Shown here: one piece after another, positions 59,653 to 64,000 of the stretch
Position numbering within the stretch: the first letter of the stretch is position 1
How the letters are laid out: the number at the start of each line of letters is the position of its first letter
NCBI RefSeq assembly: GCF_014137995.1
Contig: NZ_JACGWV010000001.1
Span: 930,001 to 994,000, forward strand
Source of the DNA: Promicromonospora sukumoe
GTDB taxonomy: Bacteria; Actinomycetota; Actinomycetes; Actinomycetales; Cellulomonadaceae
DNA length: 64,000 bases
Direction of reading: 5' to 3'
The notes under the pieces: model-generated
What the model was told of the DNA's origin: nothing
Databases searched by the model: none
What the model saw: the letters and a program-made list of their open reading frames with translations, nothing else
Program-made: the position numbers and the translations under genes

Positions 59653-59880
59653 GTGACGGACGAGAAGCCCAATGCCGAGGAGGCAGTGGCTCAGGACGCT
59701 GAGGCGCCCAAGGCCGCGACCGCGCCGAGCACGGACGCGAAGGCGCGGTTCAAGGAAGCGCTGGACCGCAAGAACGCCGCGCGCGGGCGTACCGCCGCGG
59801 GCGACGTGAACACGGGCGCGGTGCACGGGTCGGAGACGACCGGCCCCGTGCAGAAGATGTTCCGCCGCAAGTCCGGCTGA
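59653..59880 (+). CDS. DUF5302 domain-containing small protein
   Basis: 75-residue acidic-then-basic protein. The core 'DAKARFKEALDRKN' (about 30-43) and the terminal 'KMFRRKSG' fit the DUF5302 family of small actinobacterial proteins of unknown function. The GTG at 59653 has an AGGAGGAGGTGATC tract ending 4 nt upstream, a very strong Shine-Dalgarno; longer frames upstream are ignored. Confidence 0.75.
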   Translation: MTDEKPNAEEAVAQDAEAPKAATAPSTDAKARFKEALDRKNAARGRTAAGDVNTGAVHGSETTGPVQKMFRRKSG

Positions 59881-59893
59881 TCCTCGGTGGTGG

Positions 59894-59933
59894 AGGCCGC
59901 TGATCTGGTGAACGACCAGGTCAGCGGCCTTTG
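59894..59933 (+). terminator. Terminator of the DUF5302 gene
   Basis: 16-bp stem with one G-T-type mismatch and a 5-nt loop (59910-59914), followed by TTGT. It marks the end of the conserved backbone before the accessory end. Confidence 0.7.
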
Positions 59934-59975
59934 TCGTACTTGCGCAGCACCGAGAGGAAGCCGGTGCGATGAGAG

Positions 59976-60025
59976 TGTCACGATTCCTGTCACGATTGGG
60001 GTGCCGATGGCTGCCCAATCGTGAC
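59976..60025. repeat. Direct and inverted TGTCACGATT repeats
   Basis: TGTCACGATT occurs at 59976-59985 and 59988-59997; GTCACGATTGGG (59989-60000) is exactly inverted at 60014-60025. They precede an excisionase-like gene, where arm-type or core recombination sites would be expected. Confidence 0.55.
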
Positions 60026-60070
60026 CACCAGTACAAGGTGTGGTCGGCCGGACTGCCCCACCTGACATGC

Positions 60071-60328
60071 ATGGGAACGAAGCAGGGCCAGCCGCTTGAC
60101 CGGACGCCGATGTGGACGCTCGACGAGCTCTGCACCGTGTTTCGCACCACGCCCGTGCACACCTGGCGCAAGCACGGGCGCGGTTCCCGTGCCTACAAGG
60201 TCGGACGCCACCTGCTGTTTGCCGACGCGGACGTGCGTGAGTGGCTCGAGGCCTGCGCCGCTGACGCCGAGCGCGACGTGGCGTCCCGTGCCCCGGCAAC
60301 GCGCCGGCCCACCGGATCGGGGTGGTGA
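60071..60328 (+). CDS. Excisionase-like helix-turn-helix protein
   Basis: 85-residue protein from ATG 60071 (an alternative ATG is at 60110). 'MWTLDELCTVFRTTPVHTWR' (about 14-33) has the MerR/excisionase winged-HTH look, followed by 'FADADVREWLEA' (about 57-68). Such proteins act as directionality factors of integrases. Its stop overlaps the GTG of an integrase-like remnant by 4 nt (GTGA), the usual xis-int layout. Confidence 0.65.
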   Translation: MGTKQGQPLDRTPMWTLDELCTVFRTTPVHTWRKHGRGSRAYKVGRHLLFADADVREWLEACAADAERDVASRAPATRRPTGSGW

Positions 60329-60680
60329 CCGTGGGAAAGGTCAAGCTCAAGCCCGGTCAGCACGGCAAGATCTTCGTGACCCAGAAAGGCCCGAAATCCT
60401 GGCGAGCAAGGACACGGGTGTGCTTGCTTGATGGTTCCGGGGCGTGGGCGACGGCCAGCGCGACGTCGGAGGACGGTGCTCGGCTGCACGCGCAGGACGC
60501 GGCGACAGCGAAGGTCAACGCCTCCCGCGGATCGGACGAGCTCGAGCCCGATTCGATGGTCGGCCTGGCCTGCATGCAATGGATCGCCGAGAAGTGCGTG
60601 CGGGCTACCTGGCCACGTCCGCCCATGCGGCTACAGGAGATCTGGTGGCCCACCTCGTGCTCGGTCTCGGTGGTCGTGTC
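60325..60680 (+). pseudogene. Decayed tyrosine-type integrase (N-terminal remnant)
   Basis: From GTG 60325 the frame encodes a basic start ('GKVKLKPGQHGKIFVTQKGP') and a segment 'WRARTRVCLLDGSGAWATA' that resemble the N-terminal arm-binding domain of actinobacterial integrases. After about 80-95 residues the recognisable pattern is lost and no catalytic R-H-R-Y residues follow; the continuing frame contains Ser/Pro-rich, non-coding-looking sequence. Frame break position about 60600. Alternatively this is a short unrelated gene with an AP2-like domain. Confidence 0.45.
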
Positions 60681-61042
60681 ATGGCCTTCTTTGACTGGCA
60701 GCTCCTCTACCAATGCTGTTTCGTATGGCTCGCTACGCGCCCCCGGACGGCCCAGCCCTACCGGCAGTATGCCTACCGCGTCGGGGACCAGAGGAGGGAG
60801 TCCTGGATTGCTGATGGCACGACTGGATGCCCGCTTGTGCCCTAGCGGCGAGGCGCCCATGAGCGACGGCGGATCATGCGGCGACACGTGAACCGCTAGC
60901 AGCCCTTTCCTATGCACACCGCATGCACTGGCATCTCGCCGGGTGAAGTAGCGGGTGAACTCAGTACAAAACCGTTGTCAGTACCCCAAATGGGTGCAAA
61001 AGTCCTACTGTCCGTAGGGGTGGGTGTGGGGCAGGGGGCGAG
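60681..61042. other. Non-coding stretch between integrase remnant and DyP gene
   Basis: No coding frame with family features on either strand. Small inverted repeats only; lower GC than the backbone. Probably decayed mobile-element sequence and the peroxidase promoter region. Confidence 0.45.
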
Positions 61043-62164
61043 ATGGCAGCGTTGAACGGCCGAATGGTCTCGTGCCCCTTCGTGGGCGGAACTGACGTCG
61101 ATCGACGCGCAGTCTTGACCGCTGCCGCCGTGCTCAGCGTCGGAGCGCTGCTGGGCGGTTGTCAGAACCCTATGGCGACATCGCGCGTCTCTCACCCCGC
61201 GATGTCGTTTCCCGCTCCGCACGGGCAAACCGCGCTGTTGACCGCCCGAGCATCAGGGGCTGCGCTTCGTCGCGCTACTGCTGTGCTGGCGCAGCGCGTC
61301 AGATCATCCCGCACAGGGGTCATCGGACTGGGCTATGGCGTGTTCGACAAGCTGGGCCTGGTGGACCGGCGGCCGCTGGGATTGGCGCCCATGGAGACGT
61401 TCGCCGGAGACATCCTCGACCCGGCCAGGACCGATGCTGATCTCGTCGTTCAAGTCGATGGTCGCAGTCCGGACGGGGCGGCCGAGACGCTCTCATCAGT
61501 GCTTCGAGGCGTCGACGAATTCGACGTCAGCTGGCAGGCCGTACTTTCTCGGGAAGACAACCAACCTGAGCATGGTCGGGCTCTGAACCAGAACGTCTTC
61601 GGCTTCACGGAGGGCCTCGCGAACCCGTCTACCGAGGCCGAGGAAGCCATCGATCAGACGGTTCTCGTCGGGGCAGGCTCCGATGAGCCAGCGTGGGTCG
61701 TCGGTGGTACCTACCTCGCAGTACGCGTCCTGAAGGTCTCTCACCCTCTGTGGGACGCGGAGAGCATCGAACTGCAGGAACAGATCATCGGGCGGCGACG
61801 TGACGGAACCTGGCTCGACGGAACCTCGGCCAAAAATGAGCCGGACTTTGCGGGTGATCCCGACGGTGCAGTCACGCCTTTGGACTCCCACGTCCGACTG
61901 CTCAACCCCCGCGACGGCGCGGCCCCGCCGGTGATGCTCCGCCGGTCGTGGACCTGGTCGACCGACGCCGCCTCACGCGGGGCCGGGCTGTTCTTCATGG
62001 CGTTCCAAGCTGACCTGGATGAGGGCTTTCGCCGGGCGCAGGAGCGATTGGCCGGCTCGCGGCTCGATCGGTACGTACTAGCGACTGGCGGAGGCTACTT
62101 CCTGGTTCCGCCGGACCGGGTCGGAGAGCAGCCGTGGGAGGACGCCTTGTTCTCATCTGGCTGA
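61043..62164 (+). CDS. Dyp-type haem peroxidase, Tat-type lipoprotein, atypical GxxEG motif
   Basis: 373-residue dye-decolorising peroxidase of the EfeB/DyP superfamily. The N-terminus has twin arginines R21-R22 (DRRAVLT), a hydrophobic stretch and a lipobox ending at Cys40 (ALLGGC), so it is likely exported folded by Tat and anchored by lipid. The proximal haem ligand is H283 (SHVRLLNPR) and distal R300-R301 (MLRRSW) is retained. The canonical GxxDG motif reads G187-F-T-E-G191, i.e. Asp replaced by Glu. No efeU/efeO iron-uptake genes are near. Start at 61043 with GGGGGCG upstream. Confidence 0.8.
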   Translation: MAALNGRMVSCPFVGGTDVDRRAVLTAAAVLSVGALLGGCQNPMATSRVSHPAMSFPAPHGQTALLTARASGAALRRATAVLAQRVRSSRTGVIGLGYGVFDKLGLVDRRPLGLAPMETFAGDILDPARTDADLVVQVDGRSPDGAAETLSSVLRGVDEFDVSWQAVLSREDNQPEHGRALNQNVFGFTEGLANPSTEAEEAIDQTVLVGAGSDEPAWVVGGTYLAVRVLKVSHPLWDAESIELQEQIIGRRRDGTWLDGTSAKNEPDFAGDPDGAVTPLDSHVRLLNPRDGAAPPVMLRRSWTWSTDAASRGAGLFFMAFQADLDEGFRRAQERLAGSRLDRYVLATGGGYFLVPPDRVGEQPWEDALFSSG

Positions 62165-62245
62165 TCCGAGGTTGGCGGCAACGGCGAGTCGAGCAACGCG
62201 CAAGCGAAGTATCGGTCGAGACGTCCCGAGCGGAGATGAGTTCTG

Positions 62246-64000
62246 TTGCGTACACAGTTCCGGATCTTCCTGTCCTCAGCACTCGCCGTCGTCATGGGGC
62301 TCAGCGGTGTGCCCGACGCGCTCACGGTCGAGACTGCAGGGTCGCGACCGACCGCTGAACCGGCCGGTGACGCCTCAGCTCACACCGGGGCCACCGATCA
62401 CCAGGGCGCAGATCCTGAAATCGATGCCAGCGCATCGAGCACCCAAGCTGACGTCCAGTCGCTGCAGGCTGGCCCGGGTGGAGCAGCCGAGTACCTGTAC
62501 GACGCGGCAGGACGGCTGGCCGCGGTGGTCTCCGACGAGTCCGGAGAAGTGGCCGAGTATTCCTACGACGCCGCAGGCAACATCACTGAGGTCGACCGGC
62601 GGTCAGCAAGCGAGTTGTCCGTGGTCTCGCTCGTGCCGTTGAGCGCCGCTCCTGGGCAGACCGTGCGCGTCTTCGGGACAGGCTTCCCCACCGACGCGCT
62701 CGAGATATCGGTCGGCAATGATGTCGTTCAGGTCTCGGATGTCACCCCGACGTCCGCGTCGTTTGTGGTGCCAGCCACGGGATCTGACGGTCCGGTGACT
62801 GTCGATGACGGGAACCAGAGCGTGCAGGGCCCGGACTTGGCGGTCGTGGCCGACGCGGTAGAACTGGATCAGGTCACACCAGCATCTGCCGTACCCGGAG
62901 CAGAGGTAGTCCTTGCAGGTTCGGGCTTCGATCCGGACCCGGTGGCCAACGTCGTCACGTTCAACGGGCAGGTCGCCGAGATCGCATCCGCTACTCCGAC
63001 GGAACTTCGGGTCGTTGTGCCTTCACGCGCCGGGACTGGACCGCTGGAGGTCCGGACTTCCCATGGTGCGACAAGCTGGGGACAGGACTTCGCGATAGCG
63101 CTGGCCGGTGTCGACCCGGCAACGGTCGAGTCCGTGCGCCGAGCAGACGTCGGTGGCACCGCGGTCAGTATCCCGGTCACCGCGGCGGGAAGAGTTGCGC
63201 TCGTGCACTTCGATGCACCGGCAAGCCGTCGGGTCGACATCGGTCTGACCGGGACGACGTTTGCCGGCGGCACGAGGTACCGCGTCATCGCGCCCGACAA
63301 CGAGGTACTCGCCGACGAGACGGTCAGCGGGCAGACGCGCGTCCAGGCGAAGGGCATGGTGCCTGGACGTACATATGCCCTACTGGTCACGCCGGCTAGT
63401 GGTTCTACGGGGCAGGTGACAGTCACCGTCTCGGAACCCGTGCAGGCCACGGCCACGACGAGTGGCGCGGCAACGTCCTTGGCCATCAACCGGGCGGGGC
63501 AGACCGCTCGAGTCGAGCTGGACCTGGAGGCCGGCCAGAACCTGACCCTGGCGCTGGCGAGCTCCACGCTCGGCTGGCGGTGGGTGGAACTGCTTGACCA
63601 AGACGGGCTGTCCGTTGCCGACGAGTTCGCCTCGGGCGCGTCGGACGCCATCAATCTGGGCGAGATCTCCTCATCCGGGACGTACACGGTGCTGGTACGC
63701 CCGGACACCCCGACGACTGGTTCGGTGAACCTCACTGCGTCAGTGCGGCGGGCCGCCGGGCCTATCAGCCTCACTGGCGGACCGACGTCGTTCGTGGTCC
63801 AGCGGGCGGGACAGGAGGTGGCCGGGATGATCGACCTGAATGAAGGCGACGTCCCGACCTTCGCGATGTCAGGGTCAACGGTCGGCTGGCGTTGGGTGGA
63901 ACTGTTCGCCCCGGACGGCACCCGGGTGGACTACGACTACAGCTCGGGCACGACCGCTGTGATGAACGGCCCCACGATCACGGCCTCCGGGACGTACACG
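62246..64000 (+). CDS. Large secreted YD-repeat / IPT-TIG protein (C-terminal part beyond window)
   Basis: 585 codons are visible and the frame is still open at the right edge. TTG start at 62246 with GGAG at 62232; signal peptide about residues 1-27. Residues 82-118 hold two YD (RHS) repeats (YLYDAAGRLAAV and YSYDAAGNITEV). Two IPT/TIG Ig-like domains follow (124-203 and 205-287), then beta-rich modules of about 103 residues, two of which (from about 400 and 503) share GWRWVEL. RHS-type surface proteins usually end in a toxin domain; that end is not seen. The start is uncertain because a stop codon lies just upstream of TTG. Confidence 0.75.
   Translation, partial: MRTQFRIFLSSALAVVMGLSGVPDALTVETAGSRPTAEPAGDASAHTGATDHQGADPEIDASASSTQADVQSLQAGPGGAAEYLYDAAGRLAAVVSDESGEVAEYSYDAAGNITEVDRRSASELSVVSLVPLSAAPGQTVRVFGTGFPTDALEISVGNDVVQVSDVTPTSASFVVPATGSDGPVTVDDGNQSVQGPDLAVVADAVELDQVTPASAVPGAEVVLAGSGFDPDPVANVVTFNGQVAEIASATPTELRVVVPSRAGTGPLEVRTSHGATSWGQDFAIALAGVDPATVESVRRADVGGTAVSIPVTAAGRVALVHFDAPASRRVDIGLTGTTFAGGTRYRVIAPDNEVLADETVSGQTRVQAKGMVPGRTYALLVTPASGSTGQVTVTVSEPVQATATTSGAATSLAINRAGQTARVELDLEAGQNLTLALASSTLGWRWVELLDQDGLSVADEFASGASDAINLGEISSSGTYTVLVRPDTPTTGSVNLTASVRRAAGPISLTGGPTSFVVQRAGQEVAGMIDLNEGDVPTFAMSGSTVGWRWVELFAPDGTRVDYDYSSGTTAVMNGPTITASGTYT

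Noticed and set aside
60357..60917. 186-codon open frame on the minus strand opposite the integrase remnant
   Set aside because: No recognisable domain and poor codon character; more likely chance opening within decayed DNA.

Overview
This window is chromosomal DNA from a very GC-rich actinobacterium. It shows strong G/C bias at third codon positions, frequent GTG starts, many start codons only 4-11 nt after a TANNNT-like -10 box (probable leaderless transcripts), and single-gene LexA, ClgR, RNase J and gluABCD arrangements. Gene content points to Micrococcales, perhaps Promicromonosporaceae or Cellulomonadaceae; the family is an inference from style, not a database match.

The backbone matches a block known from mycobacteria and corynebacteria, in order: dapA-rnj, ftsK, pgsA-cinA-clgR, DUF3046-recA-recX, gluDCBA, miaB, miaA-dapF, hflX, lexA / LysM gene, nrdR. 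Lineage-specific genes are inserted between these anchors.

Layout. 1-5.0 kb (mostly minus): MFS transporter end, two GNAT acetyltransferases, a small unknown protein, AzlCD-type amino-acid exporter and a succinate-semialdehyde dehydrogenase-like enzyme. 5.0-10.1 kb (plus): RraA-fold protein, dapA, RNase J, two small membrane proteins (DUF4328, DUF998). 10.1-16.5 kb: a coupled TPR/Hsp90-like pair, adenine/adenosine deaminase, and a TetR regulator divergent from a small membrane protein with an operator-like palindrome between them. 16.6-24.7 kb: ftsK, CapA-like lipoprotein, pgsA-cinA-clgR, Nei-type glycosylase, DUF998 protein. 24.6-32.4 kb: very large Lhr helicase, DUF3046, recA (SOS box inside its promoter), recX. 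32.4-37.7 kb: gluDCBA glutamate-type ABC importer and miaB. 37.7-41.1 kb (minus): a WXG100-like glycine-rich fusion protein, a possibly EspG-like partner, a small membrane protein and two tandem YbjN proteins. 41.1-47.5 kb: miaA-dapF, RsmC-like methyltransferase, GNAT, unknown protein, hflX. 47.5-53.7 kb: a self-contained alpha-glucoside module (LacI regulator, GH13 enzyme, binding protein, two permeases). 53.8-59.9 kb: DinG-like helicase, L-lactate dehydrogenase, lexA divergent from an SOS-boxed LysM protein, nrdR, DUF5302 protein. 59.9-64 kb: an accessory end with an excisionase-like gene, a decayed integrase start, a Tat-type lipoprotein DyP peroxidase, and the start of a large secreted YD-repeat/IPT protein cut by the window edge.

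Three themes join the parts. DNA damage response: recA, lexA and the LysM gene all carry LexA-type palindromes. Cell-envelope and surface functions: FtsK, PgsA, CapA-like, LysM, WXG100-like and YD-repeat proteins. Structured intergenic DNA: three copies of one 48-nt hairpin family with compensatory arm changes, an 86-nt hairpin with 41-bp perfect arms, a 53-nt palindrome after rnj, and a six-copy CTCGACC repeat cluster. No tRNA, rRNA, CRISPR array or intact insertion sequence was seen.
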